A DNA stretch of 64,000 bases from Deltaproteobacteria bacterium (GCA_019912665.1 JAIOIE010000020.1:1-64000); one strand, 5' to 3'; positions 36,501-44,499 are shown, counted from the first letter of the stretch. A program made the numbers and translations. The notes: generated by a model not told the origin, from the sequence alone.

Positions 36501-37278
36501 CGAGAGGTGCCACGGTCTCGCTCACGAGATGGCCAGCGGCAACAGGAACGTCTCGATGACCTACGACGACATAGTGGCGCAGCCCAAGAGGTGGCTCACC
36601 AGCCCGCTCTGGACCGGTGACACCAGGAGGGGAAGGGCGTACGGCACCTGGACCATCCAGACCGAGCAGCTCGTGCCCTGGAGGACGCTCACGGGACGTC
36701 AGCACTTCTACCTCGACCACCCGGTCTACCTTGACTTCGGCGAGGCACTTTCGACCGCCAAGTACAGGCTGAACCCGGCCAAGATGAACGAGGTCGAGAA
36801 GTCCGACAGGACCGACGCGCTCCACCTGAACTACATCACCCCGCACAGTAAGTGGGCCATCCATTCGACCCACTACGACAACCTGAGGATGCTCACCCTG
36901 TCCAGGGGCGGAAACTCCATCTGGCTGAACGACAGGGACGCCGAAAGCGTGGGCATCAAGGACAACGACTGGGTAGAGGCCTACAACGACAACGGAGTCT
37001 ATGTAAGCCGCGCGGTCGTCAGCGCCAGGATCCCCTCGGGCAGCTGCTTCGCCTACCATTCACAGGAAAGGACCGTGAACATTCCGAAGGCGGAGCAGAG
37101 GAACAAGATCAGGGGCGGATTCCACAACTCGCTCACCAGGCAGAGGCTCAAACCTCAGCTCCTGACCGGCGGTTACGGGCAGTTCTCCTACGGCTTCAAC
37201 GCGTGGGGCCCGATCGTCGTCATCAGGGACACGACGGTCTTGGTGAGAAAAATGAGAAACCAGGAGGTGAAGTGGTAA
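33550..37278 (+). CDS. narG: Respiratory nitrate reductase alpha subunit (molybdenum)
   Basis: 1242 residues, full length for NarG. FS0 4Fe-4S ligands are H34, C38, C42 and C77 (HGNNCTGGC...PRGC). The molybdenum-binding Asp is D203 in HLSFYDYYTDLP. WGEQTDSCESADWYN and the C-terminal molybdopterin dinucleotide domain follow. There is no twin-arginine signal, so it faces the cytoplasm. It reduces nitrate to nitrite with electrons from NarH; the same fold also serves cytoplasmic nitrite oxidoreductases, so direction is inferred from the NarI-containing operon. Confidence 0.95.
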   Translation: MATWIQDEINPGKRGWEEYYRNRWQYDKTVRSTHGNNCTGGCSWMVYVKDGIITWELQAVDYPKLEQSIPPYEPRGCQRGISASWYVYSPVRIKYPYCRGVLLDAWKEARAKHSDPVDAWRSIVENAELHKKIKWSRGKGGFRRFDWDTAAEIIASAHIYTIKKYGPDRIIAFSPIPAMSQISYAAGARYNQLIGGVHLSFYDYYTDLPNAEPEVWGEQTDSCESADWYNTGYCVITGANPNMTRTADCHFVSELRHGGAKLVVCAPDYSQVTKYADNWVPLKPGSDSNFWMGIKHVILKEFFVDRKVPYFESYVRQFTDLPMLVKLQKGKDGWEQGRFLRACELSEYDGEDNPEWKFAMWDEITNKAVIVNGSMGYRWPKDHHSHGKWNLLLREAKTQKNITPSLTLLDHKEDAIEVNFYEVDKPEKYKRQVPVRYVQTKEGKVAVTTVFDLKIAQCGVARKGLSGDYCRNYDDERGFSPAWQERYTGIGRDTIIQIAREFASNAEVTKGRSMIITGSSYNHWYHSNLLYRTAMDALMLCGCVGRNGGGLQHYVGQEKLAPFDSWGQIAHSLDWYRPPRLMNNPSFWYINTNMFKFDGAIADYHNVPDKNALEFEHTVDYNVRAVRLGWMPCFPQFNKSSIAVCEEAQRAGAKSDAEIIDYVVKQLKSGSLEFAMQDPDAPENWPRVWFIWRANALGSSARGQEFFFKYVLGTHNNLIAEEVAKPHVKEMKYRESPLGKLDLLVDLNMRMNTTPTYCDIVLPTAHWYEKEDINTTELHSFVHPMGAAVQPNWEAKSDWEAFKFMSKKFSEIAKKHFQKPVKDIIMSPLMHDTPGEIAQPALGGVKDWKKGECEIIPGKTTQSFTVVERDYANVDKMYTAVGPLQKGKYGFHGVMLEGKELYEDYLNQEHVEKKDVNGQKLISLETAKDAANFVLAFSGTTNGEVSFRQWWEEEHHTGLTKDDYLEARKQARAVHPGIKYLIPDERCHGLAHEMASGNRNVSMTYDDIVAQPKRWLTSPLWTGDTRRGRAYGTWTIQTEQLVPWRTLTGRQHFYLDHPVYLDFGEALSTAKYRLNPAKMNEVEKSDRTDALHLNYITPHSKWAIHSTHYDNLRMLTLSRGGNSIWLNDRDAESVGIKDNDWVEAYNDNGVYVSRAVVSARIPSGSCFAYHSQERTVNIPKAEQRNKIRGGFHNSLTRQRLKPQLLTGGYGQFSYGFNAWGPIVVIRDTTVLVRKMRNQEVKW

Positions 37279-37279
37279 T

Positions 37280-38800
37280 ATGGATCTCAGAGCGCAGCTT
37301 TCAATGAGCTTTCATATGGATAAATGTATCGGCTGCCACACCTGCAGCGTGTCCTGTAAGAACGTCTGGACATCGCGCAGGGGCGCCGAGTACATGTGGT
37401 GGAACAACGTCGAGACCAAGCCCGGCGCCGGCTACCCCCTCACCTGGGAAGACCAGGAGAGGTACAGGGGCGGCTGGGAGGTCTCGGGCGGCAACCTGAG
37501 GCTAAAGCTCCTCAAGGGCCCCGGCAAGATAAGGACGCTGGCGAACATATTCTTCCAGCCCAACCTGCCGACGATAGACGACTACTACGAGCCGTTCACC
37601 TATGATTATCAGAACCTCTTCAACGCGCCGGCCGGCGATGACCAGCCCGTTGCGAGGCCGAAGTCGCTCATCACCGGCGACTTCATGGAAAAGATAATCA
37701 TGGGCCCGAACTGGGACGACGACATGGGTGGATCGCCGCTTTACGCGGCGAACGACCCGAACCTCAAGGGGCTTTCGGAGTCGCAGAAGGAGATGCTCAC
37801 CAAGTTCCACAAGCTCTTCTTCTTCTACCTCCCGAGGATCTGCAACCACTGCCTAAACCCGGCTTGCGTGGCCTCCTGCCCGTCAGGCGCCATCTACAAG
37901 AGGGGAGAGGACGGCATAGTCCTTATCGACCAGGACACCTGCCGCGCCTGGAGGTTCTGCGTGAGCGCCTGCCCGTACAAGAAGCCCTACTACAACTGGG
38001 CGAACGGGAAGAGCGAGAAGTGTATCTTCTGCTATCCGAGGACCGAGACCGGCCAGCCGAACGCCTGCGCGCACGCGTGCACCGGCAGGATCAGGTTCGT
38101 TGGAGTGCTCTTCTATGACGCCGACAGGATAGAGGAAGTCGCGAAGACCCCGGACGAGAGGCTCGTGGACGCGATGAGGGACATAATCCTCGACCCGAAC
38201 GACCCGAGGGTCATCGAAGAGGCCAAGAAGCAGGGCATCGACGAGAACTGGATAGTCGCAGCCCAGAACTCGCCGGCCTACAACCTCTTCAAGAAGTGGA
38301 GGATAGCGCTCCCGAACCATCCGGAGTTCAGGACGGTGCCGATGAACTTCTATCTGCCGCCGCTCTCTCCGGTCCTCCACAGCGCGAAGGCCGACAACGG
38401 CGGCCTCTTCGACTCCGAGTCCGTCGAGTTCTTCTACTCGCTGGACAAGATGAGGATACCCGTAAGGTACATGGCGAACCTCCTTTCCGCCGGCAACGAG
38501 CAGGTGGTCATCGAGTCGCTGAAGAAGCAGATGGCCGTAAGGCTCTGGGTGCGCCAGCAGAGGGTTGGCGACGTGGGCGAAAGCGCCGCGAAGGCGGCCC
38601 TTTCCTCAGTAGGCCTCACGCCTGAGGACGCGTTCGAGATATACAAGCTCGTCTCGCTCGCCACGTTCCAGGAGAGGTTCGTGATACCCGAGACCCACCG
38701 CGAGACGCAGTCCACCATCGACCCCAGGACCATGTACGAGAAGAGGGGCACGGTCGGCTTCGGCGCGAAGAAGCAGGAAATCGTATCGAGGCAGTGGTAA
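37280..38800 (+). CDS. narH: Respiratory nitrate reductase beta subunit
   Basis: 506 residues with four iron-sulphur clusters: CIGCHTCSVSCKN near the N-terminus, CNHCLNPACVASCP, CRAWRFCVSACPYKK (Trp in place of one Cys, giving the 3Fe-4S cluster of NarH) and CIFCYPRTETGQPNACAHAC. It passes electrons from the NarI haems to NarG. It starts 1 bp after narG. Confidence 0.96.
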   Translation: MDLRAQLSMSFHMDKCIGCHTCSVSCKNVWTSRRGAEYMWWNNVETKPGAGYPLTWEDQERYRGGWEVSGGNLRLKLLKGPGKIRTLANIFFQPNLPTIDDYYEPFTYDYQNLFNAPAGDDQPVARPKSLITGDFMEKIIMGPNWDDDMGGSPLYAANDPNLKGLSESQKEMLTKFHKLFFFYLPRICNHCLNPACVASCPSGAIYKRGEDGIVLIDQDTCRAWRFCVSACPYKKPYYNWANGKSEKCIFCYPRTETGQPNACAHACTGRIRFVGVLFYDADRIEEVAKTPDERLVDAMRDIILDPNDPRVIEEAKKQGIDENWIVAAQNSPAYNLFKKWRIALPNHPEFRTVPMNFYLPPLSPVLHSAKADNGGLFDSESVEFFYSLDKMRIPVRYMANLLSAGNEQVVIESLKKQMAVRLWVRQQRVGDVGESAAKAALSSVGLTPEDAFEIYKLVSLATFQERFVIPETHRETQSTIDPRTMYEKRGTVGFGAKKQEIVSRQW

Positions 38801-38809
38801 AGGGAAGCG

Positions 38810-39352
38810 ATGGCAACGAAGCACCTGTATACGCATCTGGCCGGGCTGCTTGAGTATCCCGGAGAGGATATAAAGCTCAGGACCGAGGAGTGCATCAAGG
38901 CTCTCGAAGGGTTTGAGAAATATCCTCCCGAGGCGCTCGATGAGATGAAGAAGTTTCAGAAGGACCTGGAGCACATCCCCCTGGACGACCTCCGGGGGGT
39001 GTACTCCTACACCTTCGAGCTCACGAGCGACTTCACGCTGGACATGGGATACCACATCTATGACGGCTTCAGGAGATCAAGCAGCCTTGCCACCATCAAG
39101 GGCATGTACGCGCAGAACGGCTTCCCTCTCGATGAGTATTCGAAGGGCGAACTCCCCGACCATCTCCCGGTCATCCTCTACTTTCTCGGCTTCACGGAAA
39201 ATGAGGAACTCGTAAAGGACTTCCGGGAGAGCTTCCTCGTAAGGGCGATGGAGAAGCTCCAGAAGAACTTCGAGAAGAACAGAAAGAATCTTTACTGGCA
39301 CCTCATCAATGCCGTCTACAGAATTATAGATAAAGACGTAAAAGGAGGCTAA
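38810..39352 (+). CDS. narJ: Nitrate reductase assembly chaperone
   Basis: 180 residues, all-helical TorD/NarJ fold: LAGLLEYPGE near the start, YSYTFELTSDFTLDMGYHIYDG and the LPDHLPVILYFLGF block typical of NarJ. It binds apo-NarG to promote cofactor insertion and membrane docking. Shorter than the E. coli protein (236 residues) but like many non-enteric NarJ. It starts 9 bp after narH. Confidence 0.92.
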   Translation: MATKHLYTHLAGLLEYPGEDIKLRTEECIKALEGFEKYPPEALDEMKKFQKDLEHIPLDDLRGVYSYTFELTSDFTLDMGYHIYDGFRRSSSLATIKGMYAQNGFPLDEYSKGELPDHLPVILYFLGFTENEELVKDFRESFLVRAMEKLQKNFEKNRKNLYWHLINAVYRIIDKDVKGG

Positions 39353-39354
39353 GA

Positions 39355-40053
39355 ATGGACAACGTCCTATTCGGCGTGATGCCGTACATCCTGTTGATGA
39401 CGGCTATCGTCGGCGCAATCTGGAGATACAGAACCAACAAGTACTCGTGGTCTTCGCAGTCGTCGCAGTTCCTCGAGAACAAGACCCTCTTTTTCGGGTC
39501 GTTCCCCTGGCACTACGGCATAATAGTGGTGCTCCTTGGCCACATAATCGGGTTCTTCATCCCGAAGAGCATCCTTCTCTGGAACGCTGTGCCCTTGAGG
39601 CTCTACATACTCGAGCTCACGGCGCTTGCATTCGGCCTTCTTGCTCTCTTCGGCCTCCTCGCCCTCATCTACAGGAGGCTCACGAACAGCAGGGTAAAGG
39701 CCGTCACATCCGGGTGGGACGTGCTTGTGCTCATAATCCTTCTTATCCAGGTCCTCACTGGCGTGGGCACCGCCATCCTCTACAGGTGGGGCTCCAACTG
39801 GTTCGCAGCCTCGGCCGTGCCGTATCTCTGGTCGATAATCAAGCTGCAGCCCAACGTTGAGTACATTGCGGGCCTGCCCCTCATCACCAAGGCCCACATA
39901 TTCAACGCCCTTATCTTCTTCGCGCTGATACCGTTCTCGAGGCTCGCTCACTTCGTGGTCATCAATCCCTACAAGTACCTCGTACGGCCCTACCAGGTCG
40001 TAAGGTGGTACAGGAGGGGCGGACCGACCGTGAACGTGGTGCAGTACAAGTAA
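39355..40053 (+). CDS. narI: Respiratory nitrate reductase gamma subunit (cytochrome b)
   Basis: 232 residues with five membrane segments. Haem ligands: H53 and H63 (WHYGIIVVLLGH) and a second pair 18 residues apart in KAHIFNALIFF...RLAHFVV, matching the 56/66 and 187/205 spacing of E. coli NarI. It oxidises quinol at the periplasmic side and anchors NarGH. It starts 2 bp after narJ. Confidence 0.95.
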   Translation: MDNVLFGVMPYILLMTAIVGAIWRYRTNKYSWSSQSSQFLENKTLFFGSFPWHYGIIVVLLGHIIGFFIPKSILLWNAVPLRLYILELTALAFGLLALFGLLALIYRRLTNSRVKAVTSGWDVLVLIILLIQVLTGVGTAILYRWGSNWFAASAVPYLWSIIKLQPNVEYIAGLPLITKAHIFNALIFFALIPFSRLAHFVVINPYKYLVRPYQVVRWYRRGGPTVNVVQYK

Positions 40054-40060
40054 CACAGGG

Positions 40061-40092
40061 GCGGGCGGGCAGAAATGCCCGCCCGCTGTTTT
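40061..40092 (+). terminator. Hairpin after narI
   Basis: GCGGGCGGGCA (40061-40071), GAAA loop, TGCCCGCCCGC (40076-40086), then TGTTTT. A GC-rich 11-bp perfect stem with a short T-run. It may act as full terminator or reduce expression of the following narK-like gene. Confidence 0.75.
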
Positions 40093-40176
40093 AGAAGGCC
40101 GTGCAAGCACTTTTGTGATAATACCTTTTTCTGCTTCGTTTTCTTCTGTTCTGAAATTCGATAAAGGAGAATCTGC

Positions 40177-41811
40177 ATGTCGAAAATAACAAGATGGGAG
40201 CCGGAAAACGAACAGTTCTGGCGCGAAACAGGCAGCAAGATCGGATGGACTACCTGCAGCGTAACGACCTTTTCGCTGATATTCTCGTTCGCAACGTGGT
40301 TCGTCATGAGCGCCGTGGTCGTCAGGCTTCCGAACATAGGCTTCAAGTTCACCACAATGGAGCTCTTCTGGCTCGCGGCCATACCGGGCCTCGCGTCCGG
40401 TATTCTCAGGCTGATACACTCTTTCTTCATTCCGGTTTTCGGTACAAGGCCGGTCGTAAGCATCGCGACGATAATAAAGCTGCTTCCGATGGTATGGCTC
40501 GGCTTCGCGGTGCAGGACCTCAACACGTCCTGGACGACCTTCATGATAATCGGTTTCCTTAGCGGCATGGGCGGCGGCGACTTCTCCTCTTATATGCCGT
40601 CGACCAGCATATTCTTCCCCAAAAGGCTCCAGGGCCTCTCGCTGGGTATACAGGCCGGCATCGGGAACTTCGGTGTCAGCGTCGTTCAGTTCGTAACGCC
40701 CTGGATAGTGGGTTTCTCCCTAATCGGCGGCGCCTATGGCGCACCCCAGCTCTTCACTAAAATAGACGTGATCAAGGACGTTGCGGTCACGAAGGACGCT
40801 TCCGGAGTGGTAACCGATATCGTCTATAAGAACCCGGCATTTGCAAGCGCGGTTCTGGTAACAAAGAACGAAAGCGGAATGGTAAGCGACGTCGTGGTCC
40901 AGGAGACCGCAGCCACCAAGAACATGCAGGTCGATATCAAGAGGAACGACGCGGGAGTCGTAACCGACCTGACCCTTAAGAGGGTTATAAAGAAGGACAT
41001 GTGGATCCAGAACGCCGCGTTCTGGTATGTCCCGTTCCTTATTCTTGCCTTCATCCTGAGCGTCATTTTCCTCAAGAGCATAGACCCGACCGCGCTCGGA
41101 ATCAAGGGCAGCCCCTTCAAGAAGATGGGCGAGATATTCAGCTCGAAATACAGGGCGCGCGTGCATAACTGGAACTGCACCATAACCTACGTCGGATCAT
41201 TCGGTTCGTTCGCCGGCTATGCCGCCGCCTTCCCGATGATGATCAAGGTCATCTACGGCGGCTTCGACGGAGCGCCGGACCCGCTCAAGTACGCCTTCTT
41301 CGGTCCCCTTATCGGCGGCCTTTCCCGCGCCATCACAGGCGGTTTCTTCGACAAGATAGGCGGAAGCAAGGGCATGTTCTGGTGCTTCCTCGGCATGATC
41401 GGCGGCTGCTTGGCCCTCATTTTCGGCGGCTATCTTACGCCTACCGGGCTTGAGAAGTTCCCGATGTTCGTCTGGATAATGCTCTGGATATTCCTTATGA
41501 CGGGTATCAATAACGCCGCGACCTTCAGGCAGTACCCGATAGTCTTCGCGTACTCGCCGACCCAGGGCGCGCAGATCATCGGCTGGACCGCGGCATGGGC
41601 GGCCTTCGGCCCGTTCATCGTCACCAGCCTTGTCGGCATGTCCATAACCAAGACCGGCAGCGCCGTTACCTACTTCTGGGGCGCTATAGCCTATTACCTC
41701 TACTGCTTCATCATTAACTGGTGGTACTACACCAGGAAGGGCGCGGAGAGGTACGACTGGGGCAGCATGGGCGGCACCTGGTGGGATAAGGCCAAGAGCA
41801 CCTGGCAGTAA
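40177..41811 (+). CDS. NarK-family transporter with a large periplasmic insertion
   Basis: 544 residues, about 12 membrane segments. The nitrate-porter features GIGNFGVSVVQFVTPW (segment 5) and AFWYVPFLILAF (segment 6) are separated by about 85 residues (191-275) instead of the roughly 20 seen in E. coli NarK. By topology this loop is periplasmic. The insert has a threefold motif of the form (D/N)xxGxV(T/S)D at residues 207-214, 231-238 and 257-264. AAGGAGAA lies before the ATG. It differs strongly from the two narK-like genes upstream and is the likely nitrate/nitrite antiporter of the nar operon. Confidence 0.88.
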   Translation: MSKITRWEPENEQFWRETGSKIGWTTCSVTTFSLIFSFATWFVMSAVVVRLPNIGFKFTTMELFWLAAIPGLASGILRLIHSFFIPVFGTRPVVSIATIIKLLPMVWLGFAVQDLNTSWTTFMIIGFLSGMGGGDFSSYMPSTSIFFPKRLQGLSLGIQAGIGNFGVSVVQFVTPWIVGFSLIGGAYGAPQLFTKIDVIKDVAVTKDASGVVTDIVYKNPAFASAVLVTKNESGMVSDVVVQETAATKNMQVDIKRNDAGVVTDLTLKRVIKKDMWIQNAAFWYVPFLILAFILSVIFLKSIDPTALGIKGSPFKKMGEIFSSKYRARVHNWNCTITYVGSFGSFAGYAAAFPMMIKVIYGGFDGAPDPLKYAFFGPLIGGLSRAITGGFFDKIGGSKGMFWCFLGMIGGCLALIFGGYLTPTGLEKFPMFVWIMLWIFLMTGINNAATFRQYPIVFAYSPTQGAQIIGWTAAWAAFGPFIVTSLVGMSITKTGSAVTYFWGAIAYYLYCFIINWWYYTRKGAERYDWGSMGGTWWDKAKSTWQ

Positions 41812-41876
41812 GCTGACTAGCCCTGGCCAGTTCTCAGCCGCTGTTCGGCTGGACCGGGCCGGACGGCAGTTACGAG

Positions 41877-41912
41877 CATGGGGGAGGGTGTATTCCTCCC
41901 CCATGCTTTTTT
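41877..41912 (+). terminator. Strong terminator closing the nar region
   Basis: CATGGGGGAGG (41877-41887), loop GTGTATT, CCTCCCCCATG (41895-41905), C and six T residues. Confidence 0.92.
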
Positions 41913-42009
41913 CTGTTAAGACACCGCTAATTGCCTCGGTCTTGCCTAAGATTTAGTCCTCTGGTTATAAGGGAATGTGGTAACATAAGTATGAAAAGGA
42001 GGTAAGGAA

Positions 42010-42216
42010 GTGAGTTCTCTCGATTGGGCTCTGACTATCGGAGGCATCGCCTACGGGGTCCTCCTGATATTTGCGACTTTCATAAACAACAAGACGCTTG
42101 CAGCATTCAGGCTGGATGCCCTTTTCATGCGCACCCCCTCGGAGTCGACCAGGGGCATAAACCTTTTGGCAGGCCTCGCGCTTATCGGCTATAACGTCTA
42201 TACAATATTCTGGTAA
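42010..42216 (+). CDS. Small membrane protein, unknown
   Basis: 68 residues from GTG 42010, preceded by AAAGGAGGTAAGG. Two hydrophobic segments (residues about 7-25 and 48-66) joined by a loop with a basic face (NNKTLAAFRLDALFMRTPSESTRG). No family is recognised. The strong ribosome binding site and position right after the nar terminator make it a real gene in my view. It could be a small subunit or stabiliser of a membrane complex. Confidence 0.65.
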   Translation: MSSLDWALTIGGIAYGVLLIFATFINNKTLAAFRLDALFMRTPSESTRGINLLAGLALIGYNVYTIFW

Positions 42217-42339
42217 AACCGCTCCAGGCTGCTCTTCATAACAACGGGGTTTCCGGAATAAAAACTCCCGGCCTCTAACACTTGGAATGCCTTTGGCTGT
42301 AATCCCGTTCCCCATTCATCCATAGCTAATTTCGCCCGT

Positions 42340-42368
42340 TTGACGCCAGAGGACCGCTCCGATATAAT
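42340..42368 (+). promoter_or_regulatory. Near-consensus sigma-70 promoter of the Cys-rich gene
   Basis: TTGACG (42340-42345), 17 bp spacer, TATAAT (42363-42368). The start would lie near 42375, about 40 nt before the ATG at 42415. Confidence 0.8.
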
Positions 42369-42414
42369 TCCATCGGGGTTATTTTACCCATTAATTTCAA
42401 AAACGGAGGCTGCC

Positions 42415-42729
42415 ATGAGCAAGTACGACAGGCTGGACCGTTTCGGGGTGATGGTCATCGACAAGAGCGAATACGAGCGCAAACAGGCATATGTGGTCAA
42501 AAACTGCAAATGCCCGGGCTGTCCCACCTATGTCGCGGGCGACGCCATGCCCGGATACTGTTTCCCTACGATAGGAACAAGCGACAGCATCAAATCGGAG
42601 AAGGATTGCATCTGCGGCATCTGCCCGGTATACAAGGAATACGAGCTCAACCATACTTTTTACTGTACGAGGTGCTCCCAGGTCTGCCAGGGGCTCAAGA
42701 TCGAAGGCGCCGCGGCCCACGGGAACTGA
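42415..42729 (+). CDS. Cysteine-rich protein, DUF2769-like
   Basis: 104 residues from ATG 42415 with CGGAGG upstream (an in-frame TTG at 42340 overlaps the promoter and is rejected). Ten cysteines sit in paired patterns: NCKCPGCPTY, YCFP, CICGICPVYKEY and FYCTRCSQVC. The CPTY...CICGxCPV arrangement recalls the DUF2769 family of short, probably metal- or cluster-binding proteins. It has its own strong promoter. Function unknown; a redox or metal role is an inference. Confidence 0.75.
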   Translation: MSKYDRLDRFGVMVIDKSEYERKQAYVVKNCKCPGCPTYVAGDAMPGYCFPTIGTSDSIKSEKDCICGICPVYKEYELNHTFYCTRCSQVCQGLKIEGAAAHGN

Positions 42730-43000
42730 ACCTGTCCCGGAACATTTCCCTCAGGTCCTGATTCCCCGGCCTCCCGTTCCGGGGACCGGAGGGACATGGG
42801 CCGTCTTTGCATCATTGCGTCAATTATCCGGCAGCCGGTTTGACGCGCTCACCCACTTCCTATTGCCCTGATTTTTCGGGATTTTAGCGGATTTGAAGGG
42901 CATTAAATTCCCTTTTAGTATGGACAAGCCCGCTCGGGTTGTAGTAAGATATAATACACCCAAATAACAGGGAAAAATCAATACTGAGGAGAGTTGTTAA
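42730..43000. other. 271 bp intergenic stretch
   Basis: No gene seen. A GC hairpin (TCCCCGG...CCGGGGA, about 42764-42786) without a T-run could end the DUF2769-like transcript. A TATAAT at 42950-42955 lacks a good -35 at normal distance; the small palindrome CCCGCTCGGG (42930-42939) overlaps that place and may be an operator. Confidence 0.45.
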
Positions 43001-43504
43001 ATGGAGATCACCACCCCGGAACAGGCTAGCGCAGCTATCAAGAAGTGGCTTGAGGACAACCATCACGACGTAAAGGAAATAAAAGACGAGAACGCAGTAT
43101 TCCATTTCGAGATAGATTATCCGCTCGGCTCCATGAAGAAGCAGAGGGTGCTCCAGCCCAAGGAGTTCCCCGGCCTTATCGTGGTCCTGAACGGAGTGAG
43201 CATAGCGAACGAGCACATGGAGAAGCTGAAGTGCATGAACCCCAACGACAGGGAAGCCTTCTACGGGGAGATAAGGAAGGACCTCCTCTTCCTCCAGAAC
43301 AGCTACGACCTCAATATAGACGAGGCCGGAGTGGCGAAGCAGGTGCAGTTCTCCTATGAGTTCTACTACGACGCGCTCACGAAGACCAAGCTCTACGACG
43401 CGCTCCTACTTAACCACAGGACACTTCTTTACATCATAACGAAGTTCAACGATGAGTTCGGAATGCCCGTAATGCCCTCAAAAGGCGACGTAGGGCACGC
43501 CTGA
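43001..43504 (+). CDS. Conserved-looking cytosolic protein, unknown (DUF2299-like?)
   Basis: 167 residues, no signal or membrane segment. N-terminal alpha-beta pattern (AAIKKWLEDNHHDVKEIKDENAVFHFEIDYP) and a helical C-terminal half. The opening (short helix, then a strand ending FHFEIDYPxGS) recalls archaeal DUF2299 proteins, but this is a weak memory-based match. The start is supported by GAGGAG upstream. It lies 35 bp before the hemerythrin gene and is likely co-transcribed. Confidence 0.75.
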   Translation: MEITTPEQASAAIKKWLEDNHHDVKEIKDENAVFHFEIDYPLGSMKKQRVLQPKEFPGLIVVLNGVSIANEHMEKLKCMNPNDREAFYGEIRKDLLFLQNSYDLNIDEAGVAKQVQFSYEFYYDALTKTKLYDALLLNHRTLLYIITKFNDEFGMPVMPSKGDVGHA

Positions 43505-43539
43505 GCCTGAACGGGGTTCCCCGAGACCCGGAGGTCCGA

Positions 43540-44352
43540 ATGGTTCCGCAGATGCTTGAGATAAAATACGAGTGCCAGCACAAGTCCTGTTACGTGAACT
43601 GCAGGGAAGGCATCATATGCCTTGAAGAGGAGCTCTTCAACCAGCTTTCGGCCGCTTTCCCGGAAGAGGGCATCTTCAGGAGCCCGAAGGGCGCCTGCAG
43701 GATGGGCTTTTCGCAGCCGTTCAAGGTCTTAAGAATGCAGAGGCTCGGCGAGGGGCCGATAGAGGACGCTCCCTCGGCGCTGGACCCCTCGGATAATCCC
43801 CTCCTCATCCTGGTCGAGGAGCACAAGGCCATAAACAGGAGCCTCGAAAAGGTCGAGGAGCACATAAAGAAGCGCGACCTGGACGCCCTCTGGGTTTCCA
43901 CTAAGGAGCTGGAGAACGACCTGGTGCTCCACTCCGGCATCAAGGAGGAGGAGGTCCTCTTCGGCATGAGCAAGGGGCTCCTGCCTTTCGGCGAGACCCT
44001 GGTGGACATAATAAAGGAGGAGCACAGGGAGATAATCTCGCTTCTCCATAACTTCAGGGAGGCGCTCGAGATAAACGAGCTGAACGACGGCATCATCGAC
44101 TCCGTGATAGTGAGCCTCAGGGGGCATATAAGGAAAGAGGACCAGGAGTTCTTCGAGATCGTCGATAAGTGCCTGAACGACGAGATAAGGCCAAAGATAA
44201 CCCTGGCCATGCGCGAGGTCGAGAGTAAGTTCGTTCGCGAAGAGGCGGGGGCCAGGAAGATGAATCCGAAGAGGGCCGCCATACAGGCCCAGTACGACGA
44301 GCAGGTCTCGGTGGTGAGGGAGGCGGGCTGCGATACCTGCTGCAACCACTGA
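43540..44352 (+). CDS. Hemerythrin-domain protein with Cys-containing ends
   Basis: 270 residues from ATG 43540 with GGAGG at proper spacing. N-terminal part (1-80) has Cys residues (CQHKSCYVNCREGIIC) of unknown fold. A hemerythrin-like four-helix domain (about 85-235) has the di-iron ligands in EEHKAINRSL, LHSGIKEEEVLF, EEHREIISLLHNF and RGHIRKEDQEFFEI. The C-terminus ends CDTCCNH, a possible metal site. Related proteins bind or repair after nitric oxide or oxygen. Placement beside nar supports a nitrosative-stress role, as an inference. Confidence 0.85.
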   Translation: MVPQMLEIKYECQHKSCYVNCREGIICLEEELFNQLSAAFPEEGIFRSPKGACRMGFSQPFKVLRMQRLGEGPIEDAPSALDPSDNPLLILVEEHKAINRSLEKVEEHIKKRDLDALWVSTKELENDLVLHSGIKEEEVLFGMSKGLLPFGETLVDIIKEEHREIISLLHNFREALEINELNDGIIDSVIVSLRGHIRKEDQEFFEIVDKCLNDEIRPKITLAMREVESKFVREEAGARKMNPKRAAIQAQYDEQVSVVREAGCDTCCNH

Positions 44353-44357
44353 CGTCG

Positions 44358-44499
44358 GGCAAGCTCTAAAAACTGATCTTTTCCCCGGACTCTGTGTCAG
44401 GCCGGGAATAAAAATGCTCACATATTGTCATATATGCTCCGCTTTTTATTCCCGGCCTTCCTTGATTTGGTGAAAAATCTCCAATTTTTAGAGTTTGCC
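44358..44499. repeat. Interspersed palindromic repeat family R2, copy 1
   Basis: A 142 bp element starting 6 bp after the hemerythrin stop. Terminal inverted repeats GGCAAGCTCTAAAAACTG (44358-44375) and CCAATTTTTAGAGTTTGCC (44481-44499). An inner palindrome is formed by GGCCGGGAATAAAAA (44400-44414) and CTTTTTATTCCCGGCC (44442-44457). It shares the core GAATAAAAATGCTCACAT and the flanks with a second copy at 58515-58663. No coding capacity. Confidence 0.8.
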
